This document shows, piece by piece, positions 35,687-44,400 of a stretch of DNA of 64,000 nt. Position numbers and translations under genes: made by a program. The stretch is from NCBI GenBank assembly GCA_001799845.1, contig MGUG01000054.1:127393-191392 (forward strand), read 5' to 3'. A model generated the notes under the pieces. It saw only the letters and a program-made list of their open reading frames with translations. It had not been told where the DNA came from and searched no databases. Every line of letters begins with the position of its first letter. Positions within the stretch are counted from its first letter, which is position 1. Source of the stretch: Elusimicrobia bacterium GWC2_64_44 (GTDB lineage Bacteria; Elusimicrobiota; Elusimicrobia; Elusimicrobiales; UBA9959).

Positions 35687-36789
35687 CAGGCGTTCTCCCT
35701 GCCGGCGCCGTCCACTATGCGCATGAGCTTTATCCACCCGTCGCAGAGGAACACGATCTTGACCGAGAGGATCAGCACCCCGCCGCCCAGCAGGTCCTGC
35801 CAGCCCGGGGGAAAGCGGGCGAAATCCTTATAGGTGGTGATCAGCGGCAGGCCCCCGCGGGCCTGCCTGGCCGCGGCCAGGTCCCGCTCGGTGTAGGCGT
35901 AGTGGTCGGGGTAGCGCCAGATCTGCTTCAGGTCTATCTTCATCTTCTTCAGCACGGCTTCGAAGGAGTCCGGGTCGCCGATGCCGGAAAGGGCGACGGC
36001 CCCGCGGCCTTTCAGGGAGCCGAGGTCCACCTGGGAGGCGGTCGCCGGGTCGATGAAGGCTTCCGGGGCGTGCATGCTCTCGATGATCTCGGCGGCCGGG
36101 GCGCAGCGCTTGATGTCGGCGCGCAGCGCGTCCACGGCGTCCTGCGAAACCTGCTCGCAGTGGGTGATGATCACGGCTTTGGCGCGGGCCAGGCCGGCGG
36201 CCGGTTCGCGCAGGTTGCCGGCGGGCAGGACCCGGTCGGCGGTGAAAGGGGCGGTGGCGTTGACCAGGGCGATATCGGCGTCGCGCTGCACGGCGAAGTG
36301 CTGGAAGCCGTCGTCCATCAGCAGGATGTCGGCGCCCAGTTCCGTGACGGCGGCCATGCCGGAGGCGAAGCGGTCCGACGAGACCACCACCGGCACGCCG
36401 GCGGGCTCCAGCAGGCGGTAAAGCATCAAGGCCTCGTCGCCGGCCTCGTCGAGCGTGGCCGGGCGGCCCTTGGCGAGGATGGTGACGGCGGCGTGGGGGG
36501 CGCGCCGCTTGTAGCCGCGCAGCAGGACGGCCGGCCGGCGGCCGGAGCGCGCCAGCTCCATGGCGGCGGTGACCACGGTGGAGGTCTTGCCGGTGCCGCC
36601 GGAGGAGATGTTGCCGAAGCAGATCACGGGCACGGGCAGGCGCCGGCTGCGCAGCACGCCCTTGCGGTAGAGGAGCCTCCGCGCGGCAATGCCGCCGGAA
36701 TACGCGAAGGATAAGAGCCCCAGCAGCAGGCGGCCGGCGGCGCCACGGCGCAGCGCGTCGCGTGTCTTTTCGGGGGAGAAAGCGGTCAT
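35686..36789 (-). CDS. lpxK: Tetraacyldisaccharide 4'-kinase
   Basis: LpxK phosphorylates lipid A precursor at the 4' position on the inner membrane. It has an N-terminal membrane-associated stretch, the P-loop VICFGNISSGGTGKTSTV, LLRGYKRR, DILLMDDGFQHFAVQRD and ALSGIGDPDSFE. 367 residues. It overlaps the heptosyltransferase upstream by 4 bases. Confidence 0.96.
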   Translation of the reverse strand: MTAFSPEKTRDALRRGAAGRLLLGLLSFAYSGGIAARRLLYRKGVLRSRRLPVPVICFGNISSGGTGKTSTVVTAAMELARSGRRPAVLLRGYKRRAPHAAVTILAKGRPATLDEAGDEALMLYRLLEPAGVPVVVSSDRFASGMAAVTELGADILLMDDGFQHFAVQRDADIALVNATAPFTADRVLPAGNLREPAAGLARAKAVIITHCEQVSQDAVDALRADIKRCAPAAEIIESMHAPEAFIDPATASQVDLGSLKGRGAVALSGIGDPDSFEAVLKKMKIDLKQIWRYPDHYAYTERDLAAARQARGGLPLITTYKDFARFPPGWQDLLGGGVLILSVKIVFLCDGWIKLMRIVDGAGRENA

Positions 36790-37733
36790 GCCGGCACCTT
36801 CTTCAGGTTTTCCACGTGGGCGCTGAGCTGATCCCAGGCGGTCTCGAAAGGCATCTCTGCCAGCTCGCCCTGCACCCAGGCGTGCTTCGGGCCGGGCGGG
36901 CTCCAGCTCAGCGGGGAATTCTGCGGGGCGTAAATGGTGAAGGTCGGCGCACCCTGGCTGACGGCCACATGCATTGGGCCGGAGCTGGTGCCGCAGTGCA
37001 GCGCGGCGCGCTTTTGCAGGGCGGCGAGGTCGAGCAGGTCGAAGTCCGGGCAGAGCAGGTGTCGCCCGGCGGCCGCGCCCATGGCGGCTTTCACATAGTC
37101 CAGTTCGCCGGGGCCCCAGAGGAAGACCACGCGCGCGCCGAAGTCCTTGGCCAGGCCGTCGGCCAGGCGGGCGAAATTTTCCGGGGCCCAGCGGCGGTGG
37201 TCCCGCGGGCTGGTGATGTCGAGGGTGACGGTGAAGTCGCCGGGGCGCACGCCCGAAGCGGCCAGGAAGGCGTCGGCCCTGGCGGCGTTCTCGGGGCCGA
37301 AGTTCAGCTCCAGCTCGTGCCCGGCGTGGGGGATGCCCAGCGGCTCGAGCAGCTGCAGGCGGTCGTAAGCGGTGTAGCCTGCGCCGGGCTTTTTCTCGGG
37401 CAGGATGTTGTGCCAGAGGCGGCCCGCGCCGAACTTGAAAGCGAGGCGCTTTCCGGCGCCGGAGAACAGGGCGTAGAAGCCGGAGGAAGTGGAGCGCATG
37501 TAGTCGAAGGTGATGTCGATGCCGGCGGCGCGGATGGCGCGCAGGGGGCCGTCTTCGCGGCAGAAGACCCCGTCGAGGCGGGGATTGCCGCGCAGCACTT
37601 TGAGCGAGGGTCGGCGCGTCAGGAAATAGAGGCGGGAGTCGGGCATGGCCGTCTTCAGCGCGCGCAGCAGCGGCGTCGTCAGGAGCACGTCGCCAATGCC
37701 TTTGTAAACGATGACAAGTATTCCAGGTCCCAT
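36786..37733 (-). CDS. GT9 heptosyltransferase-like glycosyltransferase
   Basis: A 315-residue GT-B enzyme of family 9: N-terminal IVYKGIGDVLLTTPLLRALK and C-terminal LDLAALQKRAALHCGTSSGPMHVAVSQGAPTFTIYAP, the ADP-heptose-binding region. It probably adds heptose to the LPS core together with the larger GT9 protein at 39263. The acceptor is not predictable. The structured element E3 begins 11 bases before its start. Confidence 0.88.
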   Translation of the reverse strand: MGPGILVIVYKGIGDVLLTTPLLRALKTAMPDSRLYFLTRRPSLKVLRGNPRLDGVFCREDGPLRAIRAAGIDITFDYMRSTSSGFYALFSGAGKRLAFKFGAGRLWHNILPEKKPGAGYTAYDRLQLLEPLGIPHAGHELELNFGPENAARADAFLAASGVRPGDFTVTLDITSPRDHRRWAPENFARLADGLAKDFGARVVFLWGPGELDYVKAAMGAAAGRHLLCPDFDLLDLAALQKRAALHCGTSSGPMHVAVSQGAPTFTIYAPQNSPLSWSPPGPKHAWVQGELAEMPFETAWDQLSAHVENLKKVPA

Positions 37734-37744
37734 GTTGTGTGTCA

Positions 37745-37937
37745 GGCGAGTCCTGTCTCGCCGCGAGCGATTTTAGTGCGCAGGGCCAAGGTCCGAAGCG
37801 GACCGCCTATCATTAGGGCGGCGGCGGAGACTGTCCGAGGAGCGCACTGTGTGCGCGACGAGTTCTCCGCCGGCGGAGGACCGCAGGCCCTCTTCTGCCG
37901 CGCACGCTTATGAGCGAGCGGTGAGACAGGACTCGCC
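37745..37937 (+). repeat. Structured intergenic element E3 (type I copy)
   Basis: A 193-base element closed by a perfect 15-bp inverted repeat (37745-37759 with 37923-37937). Inside: P2 GTGCGC (37776-37781) with GCGCAC (37900-37905), P3 AGGGCC with GGCCCT, hairpin GGTCCGAAGCGGACC, hairpin around CCTATCATTAGGG, and a stem GGCGGAGA/TCTCCGCC topped by AGCGCACTGTGTGCGCGA. The copy at 50351 lies in the opposite orientation with compensating stem changes. It starts 8 bases from the stop of the gene at 37946. The track ORF across it (36762-37913) is spurious. Confidence 0.8.
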
Positions 37938-37945
37938 GCTGCCCG

Positions 37946-38221
37946 TCACTGCGCCGTCTTGGCGCGGTAACGGGGGTCGTTGTACATCTTGAACTGGCGG
38001 TAGATCTTGAGCTTGACCCTGCCCGCTATCACGTCGGAGACGAGCTGGGTCAGCTCGTCCTCCAGGTCGCGCACCTGCACGCCCATCACCTCGAGCTTCG
38101 CGGCGCAGGCCGCCTTGTGCTCGTCGGCGGCGTCCGTGCGCTGCAGCTGCTCGCGCATGTGGTAGATCTTGAGCTGGATGATGCTGATCTTGTCGGCCAG
38201 GCTGCCTACGGTCTCAGCCAT
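37946..38221 (-). CDS. DUF4254-like protein, C-terminal half (split gene)
   Basis: 91 residues matching, from memory, the second half of DUF4254 proteins: [20 protein letters not shown], a coiled-coil region, and [12 protein letters not shown] at the end. The first half is the separate ORF at 38214-38414, overlapping by 8 bases (ATGGCTGA). In most genomes these are one chain of about 200 residues. Either a frameshift split the gene or the two products associate. DUF4254 genes commonly neighbour LPS glycosyltransferases, as here. Confidence 0.78.
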   Translation of the reverse strand: MAETVGSLADKISIIQLKIYHMREQLQRTDAADEHKAACAAKLEVMGVQVRDLEDELTQLVSDVIAGRVKLKIYRQFKMYNDPRYRAKTAQ

Positions 38222-38414
38222 TGACGGCCTCCAGAACTTTCTCGTCGATGCGCTCTATCAGGTCGTTGCGCTTCTGGTTGAGGCGGTCGATGTTCTTCTT
38301 GGCGGCCGCGATGGCCGGCACGTCGCCAACGCGGGCCTTGTCTTCCTCGTGCCAGAGCTCGGTGTTGGTCATGGCCAGCTCGCTTACAAGTTTACCTATG
38401 CCTAAATCTTTCAT
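38214..38414 (-). CDS. DUF4254-like protein, N-terminal half (split gene)
   Basis: 66 residues with the DUF4254 phrase [15 protein letters not shown]...[20 protein letters not shown]. It ends with TGA inside the start region of the next ORF. ATG at 38414 is preceded by AGAGGT at a normal distance and by a TATAAT at 38437-38442, so the pair has its own promoter. See the partner entry for the split. Confidence 0.78.
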   Translation of the reverse strand: MKDLGIGKLVSELAMTNTELWHEEDKARVGDVPAIAAAKKNIDRLNQKRNDLIERIDEKVLEAVNG

Positions 38415-38436
38415 TTTGATGTTACCTCTGTTTATT

Positions 38437-38442
38437 ATTATA
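38437..38442 (-). promoter_or_regulatory. Candidate -10 box for the DUF4254-like/heptosyltransferase/lpxK operon
   Basis: TATAAT on the minus strand within CTTTGTATAATA, located in the 39-base gap between the deacetylase stop and the DUF4254-like start. A Shine-Dalgarno-like AGAGGT follows. No clear -35. Confidence 0.45.
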
Positions 38443-38453
38443 CAAAGAAGACC

Positions 38454-39266
38454 TTACAGCCTTGAAGCGCCGCACTTGAGCTGCAGGGCCAGGTCCCAGT
38501 TATTGTCGCCGCCGCGGATGAAGAGGCGGTCGATGGTGGCGCCGGCGCGGTCCCAGGGCCACGGGGTCTTGCCCTGCCTGAAGCTGAAGTCGAAGGTGTA
38601 GCCGGCCGCCAGGGCCTTCTCCCGGATGGCCGGGGCGTAGGCCCCGTCGCCGTATGGATAGGCGAAAGCGCACATCTCGCGGCCGAAGGCGGCCTCGAGC
38701 TGCCGCTTGGACTCGGCCATCTCCCACGCCGCGTCCTCGAGCTTCAGCGCCGAGAGATGGGGGTGGTTCATGGTGTGGGAGCCGTACTCCATCACGCCGC
38801 TGTCCTGCATCTCTTTGAGCTGGGCCAGGGTGGCCATGTTGACCCAGGCCTCGGAGGCCGGGTTGTGCCACAGGTTGGTCTTGCCGATGGTATTGTAGAC
38901 CACGAAGATATTGCCCTTGGCGCCGAGCTCTTTGAGGATGGGCCAGGCCACGGAGTGGTTGTTCTCGTAGCCGTCGTCGAAGGTGATCAGCACCGCCTTC
39001 TCCGGCAGGGGTGCGCCGGCGTCGTAGAGCTTCTTCAGGTCGGAGAAGAACAGCGTGGTGTAGCCGTTATCGAGCAGGTATTTTACCTGTGAGCGGAACT
39101 TTTCAGCGCTGACCCAGAGCTCCTTGAGCCTGGACCCCGCCGGCGGGACGCCGATCTTGTGGTAGCACAGCACCTTCATGCCGGGGGCCGCGGAACGCCA
39201 CCAGGTCCAGCGGGCGCTGAAGGCCAGTAGCCCCAGCAGGATTATAACGGCGGCTGCTATGATCAT
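38454..39266 (-). CDS. Membrane-anchored polysaccharide deacetylase
   Basis: Start at ATG 39266 (MIIAAAVIILLGLLAF, a membrane anchor), overlapping the upstream stop; the track's 33 extra residues belong to the other frame. The NodB-type catalytic domain shows VLCYHKIG, VLITFDDGYENNHSVAWP, the metal His pair SHTMNHPHLSAL and FAYPYGD. It probably removes N-acetyl groups from an envelope sugar on the outer face of the inner membrane. Coupled to a heptosyltransferase, it may act on LPS. Confidence 0.9.
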   Translation of the reverse strand: MIIAAAVIILLGLLAFSARWTWWRSAAPGMKVLCYHKIGVPPAGSRLKELWVSAEKFRSQVKYLLDNGYTTLFFSDLKKLYDAGAPLPEKAVLITFDDGYENNHSVAWPILKELGAKGNIFVVYNTIGKTNLWHNPASEAWVNMATLAQLKEMQDSGVMEYGSHTMNHPHLSALKLEDAAWEMAESKRQLEAAFGREMCAFAYPYGDGAYAPAIREKALAAGYTFDFSFRQGKTPWPWDRAGATIDRLFIRGGDNNWDLALQLKCGASRL

Positions 39267-40780
39267 TTGGCTGCTCCTCGTGTTCTGGCGCGGCATTCCT
39301 GCGCGGCCCTGAAAACTTCGTCTACGGTCAGCAGGCGCATGCAGAGGAAATGCCCGCGCGGACATTTTTTAGAGCCGTGCAGGGCGCAGGGCCTGCAGGC
39401 CAGCGGGGTTTCGATGACCCTGTTGCCGGGGCCATACGGGAAAAAGCCTAGCTCGCGCGTGGTGGGACCGAACACGCCCACGGCGGGCACGCCGAGCGCG
39501 GCGGCGATATGCATGGGGCCGGAATCGTTGGAGATGAAGACCTTGAGCGGGCGGATGGCCTCCATCAGCTCCGGCATGCTGGTCTTGCCGGTCAGGTTCA
39601 GGCAGCGCTCGGGCCCGGCCAGGCGCTCTATCTCCGCGTTCCAGTCCTTTTCTCCGGGGCCGCCCACAAGCAGCACTTTGCCGGGGCGCTCGGCGGTGAG
39701 GCGCTTTATCAGGCGGGCCCAGTTCTCCGCCGGCCAGCGCTTGGTGGGCCAGGCGGACCCGGCGTTAATGCCCGCGATCACGCCGTCCTGCGGGCCGTAG
39801 GGCGCGCCGGCGTCGCGGCGCAGGCCCGGGAAAGGGGATTTCAGGTTCTCGGCCAGCGGCGAGAGCAGGGCCAGGTTGCGCTCCACGTCGTGCAGCAGCC
39901 AGGAGAAGGGGACCCGGTGGGTCAGCAGCGCGCGCCCCGCGCTGGAGGAGAAGCCCACGCGCACGGGGATGCCCGCGCGCCAGGCCAGCAGCGCGCTGCG
40001 CAGCGAGCGGTGGGGGATGATGACGGCGTCGAAGTTGCGCGCGCGCAGCTCTCCGGCCAGGCGGCGGAACTCGGCGAAGCCGGACGGGGCCGTCTTCTTC
40101 CTGTCCTCTATTATTTCCGCGGCGAGGCCGGCGGCGGCGAAGATGCCGGCGGTCTCGGGGCGCGTCACCACCGTGACCGCCGCGTCCGGGAAGGCCTCGC
40201 GCAGCTTCTTGAGGAGGGGGAGCGTGAGCACGCAGTCGCCCAGGAAGGCGGTCTGCAGCAGGCAGATCTTCAGGGGGCCCTGCTTCAGCTCCGCCCGGGC
40301 GCCGCCGGGAGCCCAGTCGCCAAGCTCGGGGCCGGGATGCACCACGGGCACGCCGAGCGCGGCGAGCGGTTCGAGGTAGCGGTCGAGGGTGTGCTTTTCC
40401 AGGGCCGGGCTAGGGATGCGCAGCCCGACGAAGAGGCGGCGGGCCAGCGAGGCCTTGCGGTAGCGCAGCTTCACCGGCGCGGCCGCCAGGAGCGAGATCA
40501 GGCGGCTGCGCGGGGTGTCGTGGAGGTCGATGATGGCGTCGTAGCCGGCGGCGTTCACCTCGCGCAGGGCGGCGGCGAGGCCGGTGAAGGGGATAGCCCT
40601 GTCGATGAAAGCGTTCTTGGTGACGGCGCCGAGGAACTGCGGCTTGACCAGGATCTCCAGCCGGGCGCCGGGCCATCTGGCCTTCAGATTGCGGAAGACC
40701 GGGGCGGTCAGGATGATGTCCCCAAGGGAGGACATCCTGATCACCAGTATCTTCGGGTCCGGCTTGCTAATGTCAACCAT
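39263..40780 (-). CDS. GT9 heptosyltransferase with an extra N-terminal lobe
   Basis: At 505 residues this is about 150 longer than a normal heptosyltransferase. Residues ~9-165 form one GT9 N-lobe (ILVIRMSSLGDIILTAPVFRNLK) and, after a short linker, residues ~170-500 form a full GT9 enzyme beginning again with an N-lobe (KICLLQTAFLGDCVLTLPLLKKL) and ending with the ADP-heptose site (GINAGSAWPTKRWP, FISNDSGPMHIAAALGVP). The frame is continuous. It looks like a fusion after tandem duplication with loss of one C-lobe. Confidence 0.87.
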   Translation of the reverse strand: MVDISKPDPKILVIRMSSLGDIILTAPVFRNLKARWPGARLEILVKPQFLGAVTKNAFIDRAIPFTGLAAALREVNAAGYDAIIDLHDTPRSRLISLLAAAPVKLRYRKASLARRLFVGLRIPSPALEKHTLDRYLEPLAALGVPVVHPGPELGDWAPGGARAELKQGPLKICLLQTAFLGDCVLTLPLLKKLREAFPDAAVTVVTRPETAGIFAAAGLAAEIIEDRKKTAPSGFAEFRRLAGELRARNFDAVIIPHRSLRSALLAWRAGIPVRVGFSSSAGRALLTHRVPFSWLLHDVERNLALLSPLAENLKSPFPGLRRDAGAPYGPQDGVIAGINAGSAWPTKRWPAENWARLIKRLTAERPGKVLLVGGPGEKDWNAEIERLAGPERCLNLTGKTSMPELMEAIRPLKVFISNDSGPMHIAAALGVPAVGVFGPTTRELGFFPYGPGNRVIETPLACRPCALHGSKKCPRGHFLCMRLLTVDEVFRAAQECRARTRGAAK

Positions 40781-40788
40781 CTAAAAAA

Positions 40789-40794
40789 ATTATA
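40789..40794 (-). promoter_or_regulatory. Candidate -10 box close to the GT9 fusion gene start
   Basis: TATAAT on the minus strand, only 8 bases before the ATG at 40780. Transcription would begin within about three bases of the start codon, giving a leaderless or nearly leaderless message. Confidence 0.4.
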
Positions 40795-40851
40795 TCATTT
40801 ATAAAATTGCCGGCCGGTACGGGTTGTAACAAAAAGTTAACATAAATTACA

Positions 40852-40880
40852 TTGACACGTATCTGTTTTTGATATATCTA
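40852..40880 (+). promoter_or_regulatory. Candidate sigma70-like promoter for the surface-protein operon
   Basis: A perfect TTGACA at 40852-40857 followed by an AT-rich -10 zone; TATCTA at 40875-40880 gives a 17-base spacer, and a TATAAT abuts the ATG at 40887. With the 17-base option, transcription starts at or next to the ATG. No Shine-Dalgarno site is present. Confidence 0.5.
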
Positions 40881-40886
40881 TATAAT

Positions 40887-41420
40887 ATGAGGTTAAAGCG
40901 GGCGCTTGCGGTCTTACTGGCTTTCCTGGCGGCGGGGGGGCTCTACCGCTATACCTCGGCCATGATGAGCTCCGCCGGCTACCGCATGCTCATCAGCGAG
41001 CAGACCACCATAGGCAACAGCGCGCCCAAGACCGGCGGGGCCTACTCACTCTTCGGCAGTACCGGCCAGCTGGGCTATGGCGCGCTCGCCGGCGGCCGCT
41101 ACACCGTGACCTGGGGCATAGTCAATTCCTGGCGCCCGCCCCAGGCCGACCTCACCTCCGCGCACGTCTACCCGAACCCCTGCAAGGTCTCCAACGGCTG
41201 CACCGGCGTCACCTTCACCCGCCTGACCCTGCGCGCCACGGTCCACGTGTTCACCGTTTCCGGCGAGAAAGTAAAGACCGTGGAGAAGAACAACAATATC
41301 GACAGCGTAGGCTGGGACCTGCGCAACGAGGCCGGCTCCAAAGTGGCCAGCGGCCTCTACCTCTACATCATCAAGGGCGAGGGCTCTACCAAGAAGGGAA
41401 AGATAGTGGTGGTCAGGTAA
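40887..41420 (+). CDS. Secreted protein with FlgD/T9SS-like C-terminal sorting domain
   Basis: Start taken at ATG 40887 (MRLKRALAVLLAFLAAGG, signal peptide), not the TTG at 40869. After a short beta-rich region (GGAYSLFGSTGQLGYG), the last ~85 residues form an Ig-like tail: AHVYPNPCKVSNGCTGVTF, VHVFTVSGEKVKTVE, WDLRNEAGSKVASGLYLYII and the end KKGKIVVVR. This layout is that of T9SS type A or FlgD-like C-terminal domains. The protein is probably exported to the surface. It precedes the giant tail-fibre-like gene by 9 bases. Confidence 0.8.
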   Translation: MRLKRALAVLLAFLAAGGLYRYTSAMMSSAGYRMLISEQTTIGNSAPKTGGAYSLFGSTGQLGYGALAGGRYTVTWGIVNSWRPPQADLTSAHVYPNPCKVSNGCTGVTFTRLTLRATVHVFTVSGEKVKTVEKNNNIDSVGWDLRNEAGSKVASGLYLYIIKGEGSTKKGKIVVVR

Positions 41421-41429
41421 GGTGCTATT

Positions 41430-44400
41430 ATGAAAAAAACGATCTTAGCCGCGTGCGCGGCGCTGCTGCTGCCGCTCTCCGCCTGGGCGGGGGACGTGGC
41501 CCCGGGCAGCGTGCCCGGGACCCTCAACTACCAGGGCCGCCTGGAGCGCGACAACGCGCCCATAACCGGGCCCATCCATCTCTACTTCCGCGTCTATAAC
41601 CACGCCACGGCCAACAACACCGGCGGCGGTCTTTGCGGCGCCGTCGCCCAACCCTGTCTCTGGCAGAGCCCCGAGATCACCGTGCAGGCGGCGCAGGGCA
41701 TCTTCAGCGCGGACCTCACGCCCCCGCTGTCCGTGCTGAGCGGCGGCATAAAGCTGTACCTGGAAGTGCAGGTGGAAAGCGACGTGCTGCAGCCCCGCGA
41801 GCCGCTCAACAGCGTGGCGTACGCCTTGCTGGCCAAGAAGCTGGAGGACGGCGCCAGCGTCTCCGTTACCACGCTCACCGCGCTCAACAACGTCATGCTG
41901 TCCACGGCGGCCGGCGCTTACCTGACTGTGGGCACCGACGCCCAGTCCAGCGCCGCGCGGGTGACGGTGGACGGGTCGGTCAAAATTCTCAATGGCAGCC
42001 TCATTTTCGCCAACGGCACATCGATGAACACTGCCGGGGTAGGCTCCGCCAGTAATATCGCCAGCGTCAGCGACGCCGACATCCTGGCCGATTCCCTGGC
42101 CGGCAACACCGCGGCCAGCGGCGATGTCCTGTTCCGAAAGGCCAGCGCGGTCTTCATGCGCATTACCAACTCCGGCAAGGCCGGTATCGGGCCTACCTTC
42201 ACCGTCGACTCCGGCCTTAACCCGCCCGGCGGCGGCACCGGAGTGGCGCCCCTGCTGGACGTAGACGGGCAATTCTACGTCGGCAACGAAGGCATCTACG
42301 ACCGCGACGACTCCGAGGTCAACGTAAAGGAAGACCTGGTGGTGGAGGGCGGCAAGGTCAGCGGCTACGGCTCCACGCCCGCGACCCTGGCCAATATCTC
42401 GCTCGGCGAGACGCCTGGGCTCATCACTTTCAACGTGGGCGCCGCGGAGAAGATGCGCATCCATAATACCAACAGCTTCGTCGGCATAGGCCTCGCGGCG
42501 CCGACGGCCATGCTCCACGTGCTGGGCGACGTGCGTTCCAACGCGGGCGTGCGGGGCGGCGCGGTCTCGGTCGGCACGTACGCCGGAGACTGGACCGGCT
42601 ACGACAACGAGCTGCGCGCCCAGGCCGCCAGGCACCTGCTGCTGCAGCAGACCAACTCCTACAACGTAGGCATAGGCACGGACGCGCCCAAAGAGAAGCT
42701 TCACGTGCGCGGCAGCGTGCGCTCCGACTACGGCCTCATCGCCGCCACGGCGGCGTTCAGCGGCGACGTGCGCGTGAACGGCACCTTTACCGCCAACTCC
42801 GGCCAGGGCAACCGGGTCTACCTGTCCACCACCACCGTCTACGGCGATCTGATAGTGACCGGCGGCATCGGTTCGCTGGCGGGCATACCGGCCTACCTGG
42901 CCTCCACGCAGACCTTCACGGGCCTGAGCGCCTTCCAGAACCAGGTCGTGGTATCCAGCGACATCCTGACGCTGAGCCGCCTCGGCGCCGGCGTGAGCGA
43001 CTTCGATTTCGCGGGCACGAAGTACCTGCAGGTGGGCGACAACAAGCCCGCCTTCGCCAACGATAACGCGATGGCCTACCTGGTGGGCGGCGCCAACGCC
43101 GACGCCAAGCTTAATTTCTACCGCGGCGCGGCCGAGCTGGGGCGCATAGAGACCCAGACCACGGCCTATGGCACCGGCCTGGCCCAGGTGCTTAACGGGC
43201 AGACCAAGGTCTTTACTGACGCTGTCTACCACCACATCCAGAACAGCGCGGTCTGGATCTCCACCGGCTACCGCTCCACCCCGGCGATCTTCGTCAGCTC
43301 CTTCATGGGCAATGTCGGCATGGGCACCGCGGTCATGGACCCCAACTGGAGGCTGACCGTGGACGGCAACATCCGCCTCTCGGGCGCGCTTTCCAACGCC
43401 CTGATCTTCGCCGACGGCACCAGCCTCAATACCGCCAGCGCCCTCGGTTCCGCCACCAACCTGTCGTCCAACGGCGACGCGGTGGTGCAGTCCAACGCCG
43501 ACCTGAGCGGCGGCGGAGATGTGGTGCTGCGCGCGGGCGCGCTTGACGGCCTTATCCTCAACACCGGCGGCAACGTCGGTATCGGCACCATGTTCCCGGT
43601 AGCCAAGCTCAACGTCCGCTCCGGCGACCTGGTGATCGGCGCGCCGTACAACCCCTATAGCGGCGACTCCAGCGAGGACCTGGTGGTGGCCGGCAACATC
43701 GCTTTCGACGGCGAGATGGTGCAGCGCTCGGCCCTGCCGGTGTATCTTTCCAAGTTGGTGGTCTCCAACGACGTTTATCTCTCCACTACTGTGGGCACCC
43801 GCACGGGCATCGGCAACGTGGCGCCCGGCTACACCCTGGACGTGACGGGCGACATCAATACCAGCGCCTCTCTGCGCACCGGCGGCACGGCCCGCATCTC
43901 CAATACCGGCACCGTCGGCAGCGGCGGCGCCAACGCCACCTGGGACGGCGTAACCATAAACGTCAACCGCGGCGGCACCGGCGCCGCCACCTTCACCGAC
44001 GGCGGTATCCTGTTCGGCAACGGCACGGGTGCCATCGGGGCCACGGCGGTGCTGGCCAACGGTCAGCTGCTCATCGGCGACGGCACGCAGGAGCCGACCG
44101 CGGCTACCCTGACCGGCACGGCCAACCAGGTGATAGTCACCAACGGCGCGGGCAGCATCGCGCTGTCGCTGCCGCAGAATATCCATACCACGGCCGATCC
44201 CAGTTTCGACTCTATTTCGGTCGGTTCGGCTACGCTGGCCACTGCGCTGACCGTTCCCAACGGCGGCACCGGCGCGACCACTCTTGCGGGCATCGTTAAA
44301 GGCAATGGCACGGCGGCCATGACCGCCGTAACCGGAACCCTCGGATACATAACCTATTGGTCCGACGCCAATACCATTGCCGCGGAGCAGTATGCTTCCG

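Noticed and set aside
36762-37913. 383-residue plus-strand ORF crossing element E3
   Set aside because: Antisense to the GT9 gene and then running through a structured repeat; no coding features.
41445-44186. 913-residue minus-strand ORF
   Set aside because: Antisense shadow of the tail-fibre-like gene; low-complexity composition and no domain.
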